Shown here piece after piece: positions 1 to 5,102 of a stretch of 5,102 nt of DNA (positions are counted from its first letter, which is position 1; each line of letters starts with the position of its first letter). The translations under genes and the position numbers were made by a program. The notes beneath the pieces were generated by a model. The model searched no databases and was not told the DNA's origin. It saw nothing but the letters and a program-made list of their open reading frames with translations. The stretch spans positions 1-5,102 of the forward strand of contig CAMZAY010000096.1 of assembly GCA_947304365.1 (NCBI GenBank). The letters are read 5' to 3'. Source of the stretch: an uncultured Clostridia bacterium (GTDB taxonomy: Bacteria; Bacillota; Clostridia; Christensenellales; CAG-138).

Positions 1-151
1 CCATCGTGCCGGTAACGACAGCCTGGTCGGGAGTGTAGCCCTCAACGGTCGGGCTCGTTACGGAGTAGCCCGCGCCGTACTCAATGCTCTGCGTGTAAGC
101 GGCAGCAGCCTCACCGCCCTCCGCCTTAACGTAGTTGATCGAAAGCGTATA
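1..151 (-). other. MucBP-like repeat, cut by window edge
   Basis: Residues 846-895 at the left edge. The pattern YTLSINYV, then AYTQSIEYGAGYSVTSP (863-879) and VEGYTPDQAVVTGTM (881-895) follows the MucBP-like layout: an initial I-x-Y-V strand, a central G-x-x-Y-x-V-x-S-P and a final GY-T-P with GTM. It joins the InlB-type unit by only a few residues, so the two form a continuous stalk. The domain is incomplete, and the identification rests on motif order alone. Confidence 0.6.
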
Positions 152-2686
152 GCTGTTGACCGTGTACTGAGCGGTAACGGTAAGGTCGCTCGTTACGTTG
201 GTGAAGTCACCGCTCCAGCCGGTGAAGGTGTAACCTTCGCGGGCGGGATCCGCCGGTGCGGCGGCGCTTTGGCCCTCTGCGACGCGCTGCGAGGAGAGCA
301 CCGTGCCGTCCCAATCCCTGAAGGTGACGGTATAGTAAGTCGTATCGTCGTCGATCACAACGCCGCTCGTCTTCTTATAAAGCTGCACGGAGGCGGCGGT
401 CTTCGGGGCGTTGAACAGGTTGGTAAATGTGCCCGCATAACCTGTCACGGAAGGAACGTAGGTTATGTATCTCGTCCCCTTCGAGTATTCGTATTTGAGC
501 TGGCTCGAACTCCCGTCCCATGTCCAGCCGGTCGCGTAGCTCGTGCCGTCCTGCGGATAGAGGTCGTAGGAATCGTCCCAGGCGGAAACGCGCAGATGGT
601 AATTCCGGTTGTAAGCCGACCTTATAACGTAATAGTCGCCCTCCGTGTAGAAGAGCCATTCCGCGTGTTTGGGTACGGCGTCGGCGTAAACGGAGGTATC
701 GAGCCCCGTGATCGCGCCGTCCGCGTCGAGCACGGCCTTTATGCCGTAGGAATAATAGGTGCTTGACAGGGAAACATAATTGGCGTTGACGCCCACCGCC
801 GACTGATAGTTGGGATTATAGCTCATTACGACGTAAACGTCGCTCCCCGAAGCCGCGCCGATCATGTATTCCACGCCCGTTTCGATGCTCGTCACGGGGA
901 CGTATTTCGTGTAGTGGCTCCCGTTCAGCACGGTCACGGAGGCGGTCGCGGTATAGACCGCGCCGGTATCCTTATCGGTCGCGCGCGCGGTGATCACCGC
1001 CGTGCCGGGACCTGCCGGAACGGCTGACGCAGAAAAGCGGTTCCCGGAAACGGTAACGACGGAGGTATCGGAGCTTTCCCAAACCATCTCGTAGTTGTTC
1101 GCCTCGATCGGATCGCGCACGACGACGAGGTCCAGCGTCTCGTCAAGGAGTATCTCGCTCGACGCGGGCGTGAGACCTATGCCGTTCAGACCCACCTCGC
1201 CGATGGTGATACCGACGTATTTTAGGGATGAGGACGCGTCCGTCGGGGGCACGAATACGCCGTTCACGGGCTTTACGGTGATGAAGCCGCCGCCGTAAAT
1301 ATCCGCCGCCTCCTCACTCGTATAGACGACGGGCGAAAGCAGCTTGTAAAGCGAATCAAGGTCGTAATACGCGGAGGGATCGTAGCCCGCGTTCATTTCA
1401 AAGCCATAGCCCGAGGCGGGATCGTTCGCGATCATCGCGGTGGTGAAGCCGCGCCAGATCTCCTCCCAGCTCATGCCCGCGGCGGAAACGACGGCGTTTA
1501 TCGACGCCTCGACGGAATCGCCCGAATTGGCGCTGATGATGCTCTTGAACACGCCGGAGCCGAAATTCGTGTAAAGGTACTGGGTGAAGAGCATGACCTC
1601 CGCGTACCTGGCGAATATGTCGAGCGCGCTCGAATCCCACGCGGTAATCGAGCCGCCCTTGTGAAGATCGAGATCGGGATTATACCCGTACTCGACGGCG
1701 GGATTGTTGATATCCGCAAGCGAGGTGAATTTATGATCCACCCAGCTGGGAATGCGCTCGTAAAGGCCCGAGCCCGGGAAGCAGAGCTCCTCCGCGGAGC
1801 CGGAGAGCGCCTCGTTGAGCCACACGTTCATGCCGCCCGTGACGGAGTAATTGATGCAGTGCTGGAACTCGTGAACGAGCGTGCCGAAGCAGTCGTCGAA
1901 ATGATCGATATAATTGCCCGCGGCGTTGGTGTACGCAATGCCGGGATAGGTGTCGATATGGATCATGGCAAGGTTGTTGTAGCGGAAATCCTCCGACCAG
2001 AAGTACCCCGCGACGTAGCCCTGACCGGGCTGCCAGCCGTCGCCGATATCGTAGAAGAGCAGATTCACGCGCCCGTCGTTATTGACGTCGTTGAAATCGC
2101 CGTAAGCGACCTGCATGAGCTCGAACTTTTCGTCGAACCTCTCCGCCGCGATGCGCGCATAATCGGAGTTTATGCCGTCCAGGGGGTGATAATCGGCGTT
2201 GGTCGGAGTCCAGATATTGCAGTGCGAGCCCTGGTAAAGGAGCTTGAACGTGAAATCGTAATCGCTGCCCGAAACAGGGGGATAATTGTAAAGCCCGAAT
2301 GTGTGCGTGGAGCCGACGACGAAATTCTCACGCGAGGGCGCCTTTCCCGGCGCCTTCTCCGGCGTGTGCTGCGACACCTCGTAATCGACGTCGATCACGT
2401 AGGGGATATCGCTCTCCCCCGCCTTCGCGCGGGAGGGACTGACGTTCGCCGAAAGGTCGGTTTCGATCCTGCCCGAAAGAGAGCCCGTGGACGCCGCGGC
2501 GCTCATATCTGTCGAGGCGTTGTAAATGACGACGTAATCGCCCGCATACCCGCCGGCGGGATCGGTATCGACGGTAACGCCCGTGTTTATGCCGCGCTCC
2601 GCGTTTTCTCCGGAAAGCGCGGGCAGAGCCGCAAGCGCCAACAGGGCCGTCATGAGCAGAGCGATGAAAGATTTGATCCTTCTCAT
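1..2686 (-). CDS. Secreted modular zinc metalloprotease (M30/hyicolysin-like), C-terminus beyond window
   Basis: Predicted secreted or surface-bound zinc endopeptidase. The frame is open from ATG 2686 to the left edge (895 codons, no stop), so the C-terminus and any cell-wall anchor are unseen. Residues 1-25 form a Sec signal peptide (MRRIK, hydrophobic core about 7-22, likely cleavage after ALS at 23-25). The catalytic region is about 110-440: HEFQH at 272-276 gives two zinc ligands and the catalytic Glu273, and WLNEALS at 289-295 offers Glu292 as third ligand. An upstream segment (DVNNDGRVNLLFYDI, 200-214, then GYVAGYF) and a downstream FTQYLYTNFG (366-376) match my memory of M30-type peptidases. 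Next come a Big_2-like domain (about 500-588), an unassigned domain (about 592-772), an InlB-like repeat (784-841) and a MucBP-like repeat (846 onward). All four cysteines (156, 266, 277, 302) lie in the catalytic region. The start is fixed by AAAGGAGG 5 nt upstream. Metalloprotease call strong; exact family moderate; substrate unknown. Confidence 0.85.
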   Translation of the reverse strand, partial: MRRIKSFIALLMTALLALAALPALSGENAERGINTGVTVDTDPAGGYAGDYVVIYNASTDMSAAASTGSLSGRIETDLSANVSPSRAKAGESDIPYVIDVDYEVSQHTPEKAPGKAPSRENFVVGSTHTFGLYNYPPVSGSDYDFTFKLLYQGSHCNIWTPTNADYHPLDGINSDYARIAAERFDEKFELMQVAYGDFNDVNNDGRVNLLFYDIGDGWQPGQGYVAGYFWSEDFRYNNLAMIHIDTYPGIAYTNAAGNYIDHFDDCFGTLVHEFQHCINYSVTGGMNVWLNEALSGSAEELCFPGSGLYERIPSWVDHKFTSLADINNPAVEYGYNPDLDLHKGGSITAWDSSALDIFARYAEVMLFTQYLYTNFGSGVFKSIISANSGDSVEASINAVVSAAGMSWEEIWRGFTTAMIANDPASGYGFEMNAGYDPSAYYDLDSLYKLLSPVVYTSEEAADIYGGGFITVKPVNGVFVPPTDASSSLKYVGITIGEVGLNGIGLTPASSEILLDETLDLVVVRDPIEANNYEMVWESSDTSVVTVSGNRFSASAVPAGPGTAVITARATDKDTGAVYTATASVTVLNGSHYTKYVPVTSIETGVEYMIGAASGSDVYVVMSYNPNYQSAVGVNANYVSLSSTYYSYGIKAVLDADGAITGLDTSVYADAVPKHAEWLFYTEGDYYVIRSAYNRNYHLRVSAWDDSYDLYPQDGTSYATGWTWDGSSSQLKYEYSKGTRYITYVPSVTGYAGTFTNLFNAPKTAASVQLYKKTSGVVIDDDTTYYTVTFRDWDGTVLSSQRVAEGQSAAAPADPAREGYTFTGWSGDFTNVTSDLTVTAQYTVNSYTLSINYVKAEGGEAAAAYTQSIEYGAGYSVTSPTVEGYTPDQAVVTGTM
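164..337 (-). other. InlB/Flg_new-type (Listeria-Bacteroides) repeat
   Basis: Residues 784-841. The unit starts with YTVTFRDWDGTVLSSQRV, runs through AAAPADPAREGYTFTGWSG (808-826) and ends with DLTVTAQY. This is the hallmark layout 'V-T-F-x-D-x-D-G-T-x-L' then 'P-x-R-x-G-Y-x-F-x-G-W' then 'T-V-x-A-x-Y'. Only one copy is in the window; further copies may lie beyond it. The repeat is a small beta-grasp-like fold used as a stalk or adhesive unit on surface proteins. Confidence 0.88.
371..913 (-). other. Unassigned aromatic-rich C-terminal domain
   Basis: Residues about 592-772. I cannot assign it to a named family. It is rich in Tyr, Ser and Trp with short alternating strands: it opens with VTSIETGVEYMIGA (598-611), contains EWLFYTEGDYYVIRSAYNRN (676-695) and a Trp/Asp/Gly-rich stretch (717-725), and closes with SVQLYKK near 766-772. 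The opening and the 'W-x-x-x-x-x-x-x-YYVIRSAYNRNYHLRV' core recall a module seen in several clostridial secreted proteins, possibly carbohydrate-binding, but that is recollection rather than a match I can show. Confidence 0.5.
923..1189 (-). other. Bacterial Ig-like domain (Big_2 type)
   Basis: Residues about 500-588. The order of elements is typical for Big_2: an opening I-x-L-x-P (IGLTPAS, 503-509), then a strand with LLDETLDL, the core WESSDTSVVTVSG (536-548), a PAGPGTAVITA strand (557-567) and a closing TATASVTV strand (579-586). Such domains act as spacers or adhesive modules on secreted and surface proteins. Here it follows the catalytic domain directly and probably holds it away from the envelope or binds a ligand. 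Confidence 0.8.
1367..2359 (-). other. Catalytic domain with HEFQH zinc site
   Basis: Approximate extent, residues 110-440. The HEXXH motif (HEFQH) is at 1859-1873 and the proposed third ligand Glu292 at 1811-1813, leaving 15 residues between the last His and the Glu in the run NEALSGSAEE. HEXXH followed by NE-x-x-S is the gluzincin pattern. Before it, LAMIHIDTYPG (239-249) looks like the strand leading into the active-site helix. All zinc-site residues are present, so the enzyme is predicted to be active. The domain edges are estimates from composition and motif spacing, not from an alignment. Confidence 0.85.
2612..2686 (-). other. Sec signal peptide of the metalloprotease
   Basis: Residues 1-25 show the classic three-part layout: a basic n-region (Arg2, Arg3, Lys5), an uninterrupted hydrophobic stretch of Leu/Ala/Ile/Met from residue 7 to about 22, then a polar Gly-Glu-Asn after ALS. 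The A-L-S triplet at 23-25 fits a signal peptidase I site. There is no cysteine near the cleavage point, so a lipoprotein is unlikely. Secretion should go through the general Sec route rather than the neighbouring ABC transporter. Confidence 0.9.
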
Positions 2687-2690
2687 TGGA

Positions 2691-2699
2691 TCCTCCTTT
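2691..2699 (-). promoter_or_regulatory. Consensus ribosome binding site of the metalloprotease
   Basis: On the minus strand the bases AAAGGAGGA precede ATG 2686, with 5 nt between AGGAGG and the start. This near-perfect anti-16S match fixes the start codon and predicts efficient initiation, typical of Gram-positive genes. Confidence 0.92.
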
Positions 2700-2709
2700 G
2701 AGACCGTAT

Positions 2710-2723
2710 TGTCACAGCTGACA
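2710..2723. promoter_or_regulatory. Perfect inverted repeat over the predicted protease transcription start (candidate operator)
   Basis: The plus-strand bases TGTCACAGCTGACA form 5-base arms TGTCA and TGACA around CAGC. The element lies 5 bases downstream of the -10 box and covers about -1 to +13 of the protease transcript. A repressor bound here would block initiation. The arms are too short and the loop too tight for a strong RNA terminator, so a protein-binding site is the better reading. No known regulator is identified. Confidence 0.45.
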
Positions 2724-2728
2724 TGCGG

Positions 2729-2737
2729 ATTATAGCA
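2729..2737 (-). promoter_or_regulatory. Extended -10 promoter of the metalloprotease
   Basis: Minus-strand TGCTATAAT (2737 to 2729) is a perfect extended -10 element (TG-n-TATAAT). No good -35 hexamer sits 16-18 nt upstream, where the sequence is GC-rich (GGCGGC), which fits an extended -10 promoter that can work without one or that needs an activator. The predicted transcription start is near 2722, giving a leader of roughly 36 nt before the ATG. Confidence 0.7.
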
Positions 2738-2771
2738 TATCTCTTTCAAACGCCGCCAGCGAAAAAACAGC

Positions 2772-2798
2772 ATTATATTGTATATGTCGAAAATGTCG
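2772..2798 (-). promoter_or_regulatory. Second TATAAT box and CGACAT direct repeat upstream of the protease
   Basis: On the minus strand CGACAT occurs twice with a 9-base period (2798-2793 and 2789-2784), separated by TTT. A second perfect TATAAT follows at 2777-2772. No -35 match is found at normal spacing. The box could be a second start, or simply AT-rich sequence. The direct repeat lies about 60-75 bases upstream of the predicted main start, where an activator could bind. Confidence 0.3.
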
Positions 2799-2883
2799 TT
2801 TTTCCATGCCGAATATGGCAAAATTGCGGCGGCCGTGACAGACGTCCGCATTCCGCTCCCCTGCCGCAGAGCGTGTAAAATGC

Positions 2884-2912
2884 TTGTAAAAAATCCGTTT
2901 TGCCTATTTATA
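2884..2912 (+). promoter_or_regulatory. Possible promoter of the ABC transporter gene
   Basis: TTGTAA at 2884-2889 and TTTATA at 2907-2912 are separated by 17 bases and are the best sigma-A-like pair before the transporter gene. Both are imperfect. An alternative -10, TATGAT at 2930-2935 (with overlapping TATTAT at 2927-2932), has no good -35. The promoter side is therefore uncertain, although the AT-rich block 2880-2940 clearly differs from the flanking GC-rich coding DNA. Confidence 0.35.
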
Positions 2913-2953
2913 AATTCGTCGGGATGTATTATGATATAGACGTGAAAAAATCG

Positions 2954-2991
2954 AAAGGAAGCCCGCTTAAAGTCGGCGGGCGGCAAGGAAC
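2954..2991 (+). promoter_or_regulatory. Leader of the ABC transporter gene: SD-like tract, GC hairpin, start-proximal purines
   Basis: AAAGGAAG at 2954-2961 is a good Shine-Dalgarno sequence but lies about 31 nt before ATG 2992. GCCCGC (2961-2966) pairs with GCGGGC (2976-2981), plus a U-G pair at 2967/2975, leaving a 7-base loop. A second tract AAGGAA (2985-2990) ends 1 nt before the ATG, too close for optimal use. Folding the hairpin would leave about 10 nt between the upstream SD and the start. Two further facts fix the start: an in-frame TAA at 2968-2970 excludes any earlier one, and the protein begins as MacB-type ATPases usually do. Confidence 0.5.
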
Positions 2992-5102
2992 ATGCTCGAA
3001 TTAAAAGGTATCACAAAGGATTACGTATCGCAGAACGAAACGGTGCGCGCGCTTAAGGGCGTCGACCTTTCCTTCGGGGAGAGCGAATTCGTCGCCGTGC
3101 TCGGTCCCTCCGGCTGCGGCAAGACGACGCTCCTCAATATCATCGGCGGGCTCGACAGATACACCGAGGGCGACCTCATTATAAACGGCAAGTCCACGAA
3201 GACATACAGGGACCGGGATTGGGACGCATACCGCAACCACTCCATCGGCTTCGTATTCCAGAGCTACAACCTGATCCCCCATCAAACGGTGCTTGCCAAC
3301 GTGGAGCTTGCGCTTACGCTCTCCGGCGTATCGAAGGCGGAGCGCCGCCGCCGCGCGGAGGAGGCGCTCGAAAGGGTGGGCCTCAAGGATCAGATCCGCA
3401 AGAAGCCCAACCAGCTCTCCGGCGGGCAGATGCAGCGCGTCGCGATAGCGAGGGCGCTCGTCAACGACCCGGAGATAATCCTTGCGGACGAGCCGACCGG
3501 CGCGCTCGATTCCGGCACCAGCGTGCAGATAATGGAGCTTTTAAAGGAGGTCTCACGCGATCGCCTCGTCATAATGGTCACCCACAATTCCGACCTGGCC
3601 GATACCTACGCCACGCGGATCGTGAAGCTCCTCGACGGGCTGATCGTCAGCAACGAGGCGAACGCTCCCGCCGCGCCCGAAAGGACGGCGGAGCAGCCCG
3701 CGCCCGCGGAGAAGAAGCGCGTTTCGATGTCCTTCCTGACGGCGCTTTCCTTGAGCCTCAACAACCTTATGACCAAGAAGGCGCGCACGATACTCACCGC
3801 GTTCGCCGGCTCCATAGGCATAATCGGCATCGCGCTGATACTCTCCATCTCGGACGGGTTCCAGAATTACATCGACCGCGTGCAGGAGGATACGCTCTCG
3901 AATTACCCGCTTTCGATCGACAGCGAGGTGATGGATATGTCCGCCCTCTTCACGCGCGAATCGAAGGACGAACGTCCCGAAGAGGATCATAAGGAGGGGC
4001 TCGTGTACTCGAACGGGCGCCTTTCCGAGGGCGTGGAGCTGATGAATTCCAAGACCCGCAAAAACGACCTCGCTTCCTTCAAGAAATACATAGAGGGCGA
4101 CGGCGCGGCGCTTCTTGAAAACACGAACGGAGTGCAGTATCTTTACGATCTCGACATGTACGTATTCAACAGGACCGCCGTCGGCGGCACCGCGCAGGCG
4201 AACCCCGGCGTGGTGTACGACAAGATGTTCGGCTCGTCCTTCTCCGCCATGATGAGCAACTCGAACAGCATGGAGGCGTTCACCGAGATGATCGACAATA
4301 TCGGGCTTCTCGACACGCAGTACGACGTGCTCAAAGGTCGCTGGCCCGAGAAGTATGACGAGGTAGTGCTGCTTGTCGACAAGTACGATCAGATCGGCGA
4401 TTTCCAGCTTTACACGATCGGCCTTCGCGACCAGTCGAAGCTTGAGGGCATTATGGAGCGCATAATGGCGGGCGAATCGGAGCCGGAGGAACAGCTCGTT
4501 TTCACATATGACGAGCTTATGGCGATCGAATTCGTAATGCTTCCCCCCACCGCCTTCTATGAGAAGGACGACCGCGGCGTTTACGTCGACCGCCGTGAGA
4601 CGGACGGCGTGGACGCGATACTCGACGAAAGCGGCGTGCCGCTTAAGATAGTCGGCATAGTCCGTCCCAAAGAGGGCGCGGCGGCGACGGCGCTGAAGGG
4701 GACCGTCTGCTACACCGGCGCGCTGACCGAATACGTCATAAAAACCGTGAACGAGAGCGAGATCGTAAAGACGCAGATCGCCGATCCCGATACCGATATC
4801 TTTACCGGCATCCCCTTCAACATCGCCGATTACGTCCCGACCCGGGAGGACGTTATGGCTTACATCGCCTCTCTGCCGGAGGAGCAACAGGCCGGGATAC
4901 TTCCCTATATCGACATGATGAGTGATGAGGAGCTCATCGCCCGCTTCAGGGAGAAGATCACCCCCGCCGGCACGAAGAACACCTATGACGGCAACTTGAA
5001 GACGCTCGGCGTGAACAAGCTTGACGAGCCTTCCTCCATCGTCATCTACCCCAACGACTTCGCCGCGAAGGACAAGGTGAAGTCCATGATAAACAGGTAT
5101 AA
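2992..5102 (+). CDS. MacB/FtsX-type ABC transporter, fused ATPase-permease, C-terminus beyond window
   Basis: Membrane ABC transporter with ATPase and permease in one chain; 703 codons are visible with no stop. Residues 1-220 are the nucleotide-binding domain: Walker A GPSGCGKTT (38-46), Q-loop Gln90 in FVFQSYNL, signature LSGGQ (142-146), Walker B LADEP (164-168) with Glu167, D-loop ALD (171-173) and H-loop His198. All catalytic residues are intact. A Pro/Ala/Glu linker (about 223-243) leads to the first transmembrane helix (about 267-286). The external domain follows, with MacB-periplasmic-core-like marks GRWP...EVVL (449-460) and LKIVGIVRP (551-559). In this family three more helices normally follow and the full length is roughly 1000-1200 residues, so the C-terminal part is missing. 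MacB-like proteins export peptides or lipoproteins, or transmit force across the membrane, rather than importing nutrients. The substrate here is unknown. Transcribed divergently from the protease. Confidence 0.95.
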   Translation, partial: MLELKGITKDYVSQNETVRALKGVDLSFGESEFVAVLGPSGCGKTTLLNIIGGLDRYTEGDLIINGKSTKTYRDRDWDAYRNHSIGFVFQSYNLIPHQTVLANVELALTLSGVSKAERRRRAEEALERVGLKDQIRKKPNQLSGGQMQRVAIARALVNDPEIILADEPTGALDSGTSVQIMELLKEVSRDRLVIMVTHNSDLADTYATRIVKLLDGLIVSNEANAPAAPERTAEQPAPAEKKRVSMSFLTALSLSLNNLMTKKARTILTAFAGSIGIIGIALILSISDGFQNYIDRVQEDTLSNYPLSIDSEVMDMSALFTRESKDERPEEDHKEGLVYSNGRLSEGVELMNSKTRKNDLASFKKYIEGDGAALLENTNGVQYLYDLDMYVFNRTAVGGTAQANPGVVYDKMFGSSFSAMMSNSNSMEAFTEMIDNIGLLDTQYDVLKGRWPEKYDEVVLLVDKYDQIGDFQLYTIGLRDQSKLEGIMERIMAGESEPEEQLVFTYDELMAIEFVMLPPTAFYEKDDRGVYVDRRETDGVDAILDESGVPLKIVGIVRPKEGAAATALKGTVCYTGALTEYVIKTVNESEIVKTQIADPDTDIFTGIPFNIADYVPTREDVMAYIASLPEEQQAGILPYIDMMSDEELIARFREKITPAGTKNTYDGNLKTLGVNKLDEPSSIVIYPNDFAAKDKVKSMINRY
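3790..3849 (+). other. First transmembrane helix of the transporter
   Basis: Residues about 267-286 form a run of Ile, Leu, Ala and Gly (ILTAFAGSIGIIGIALILSI) preceded by Lys262, Lys263 and Arg265 and followed by SDGFQNYIDRVQ. The positive charges before the helix place the ATPase side in the cytoplasm and the long domain after it outside the cell. This is the FtsX/MacB topology, in which one helix precedes the large external domain. Confidence 0.85.

Larger units (their letters stand above)
2687..2991. other. Divergent intergenic region, 305 bases, no gene
   Basis: This is the only non-coding stretch of the window. It contains the start signals of both divergent genes as listed separately. 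Its AT-rich patches (2729-2820 and 2876-2960) surround a GC-rich core around 2824-2875. I find no tRNA, terminator, riboswitch consensus or convincing small protein in it, and none of the short frames has a ribosome binding site. Confidence 0.8.

Noticed and set aside
269..766. 165-codon plus-strand open frame
   Set aside because: Antisense shadow of the InlB-like and unassigned domains of the protease; no motif or start signal supports it.
2048..2089. DVNNDGRVNLL motif as a dockerin-type calcium loop
   Set aside because: The spacing partly fits, but there is only one copy, no acidic residue at loop position 12, and it lies within the catalytic region, where M30-like peptidases have a similar DGD-type segment.
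1661..2701. 346-codon open frame on the plus strand opposite the protease
   Set aside because: It lies wholly antisense to the signal peptide and catalytic domain, which show clear motifs. Its product is Val/Arg/Ile-rich with no recognisable domain, as expected from a GC-rich codon shadow.
2710..2723. TnrA/GlnR box
   Set aside because: Those regulators use TGTNA and TNACA arms 7 bases apart; here the spacer is 4 bases.
2804..2820. Short inverted repeats CCAT/ATGG and TGCC/GGCA
   Set aside because: Arms of only 4 bases in AT-rich DNA are expected by chance, and no U-tract follows that would make a terminator.
2942..3004. 20-codon GTG leader ORF overlapping the transporter start
   Set aside because: No Shine-Dalgarno sequence precedes GTG 2942 and the peptide has no attenuation-like run of a single amino acid; the region is better explained as an SD plus hairpin leader.
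3219..3992. 257-codon plus-strand open frame inside the transporter gene
   Set aside because: Out-of-frame reading of the ATPase region, with Arg/Gly-rich low-complexity product; the overlapping frame has Walker A, LSGGQ and Walker B.
3553..4887. 444-codon open frame on the minus strand opposite the ABC transporter
   Set aside because: It overlaps a gene with all ABC motifs intact. Its translation is His/Val/Arg-rich without domains and it has no convincing ribosome binding site; the length reflects GC-biased codons.

Overview
The window reads as chromosomal DNA of a GC-rich Gram-positive anaerobe, most likely an uncultured gut-type member of Clostridia. This is inferred from a consensus AAAGGAGG ribosome binding site, a Gram-positive-style Sec signal peptide, the domain set of the secreted protein (Big_2-like, InlB/Flg_new-like and MucBP-like modules) and the clostridial style of the fused ABC transporter. 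No rRNA, marker gene or mobile element pins the taxon down.

The window holds two large divergent genes, both cut by its edges, and one regulatory intergenic region. The minus-strand gene runs from 2686 to the left edge. It encodes at least 895 residues of a secreted modular zinc metalloprotease: signal peptide, HEFQH catalytic domain, bacterial Ig-like domain, an unassigned beta/aromatic-rich domain, an InlB-type repeat, and the start of a MucBP-like repeat. I translated the whole frame by hand and found no internal stop. The plus-strand gene runs from 2992 to the right edge. It encodes at least 703 residues of a MacB/FtsX-type ABC transporter with the ATPase fused N-terminally to the permease. 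The first transmembrane helix and more than 400 residues of the extracellular domain are visible.

The 305-base gap between the genes (2687-2991) carries an extended -10 promoter for the protease, a perfect 14-base inverted repeat over its predicted transcription start, and a direct repeat and second TATAAT box further upstream. On the transporter side there are weaker promoter elements and a GC-rich hairpin between a good Shine-Dalgarno sequence and the start codon. The protease has its own Sec signal, so it need not depend on the transporter. The divergent layout suggests possible co-regulation at the cell envelope, but no shared substrate or pathway can be shown from sequence. I see no phage, CRISPR, toxin-antitoxin or other exotic system here. 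The most unusual points are the leader hairpin of the transporter gene and the unassigned domain of the protease.
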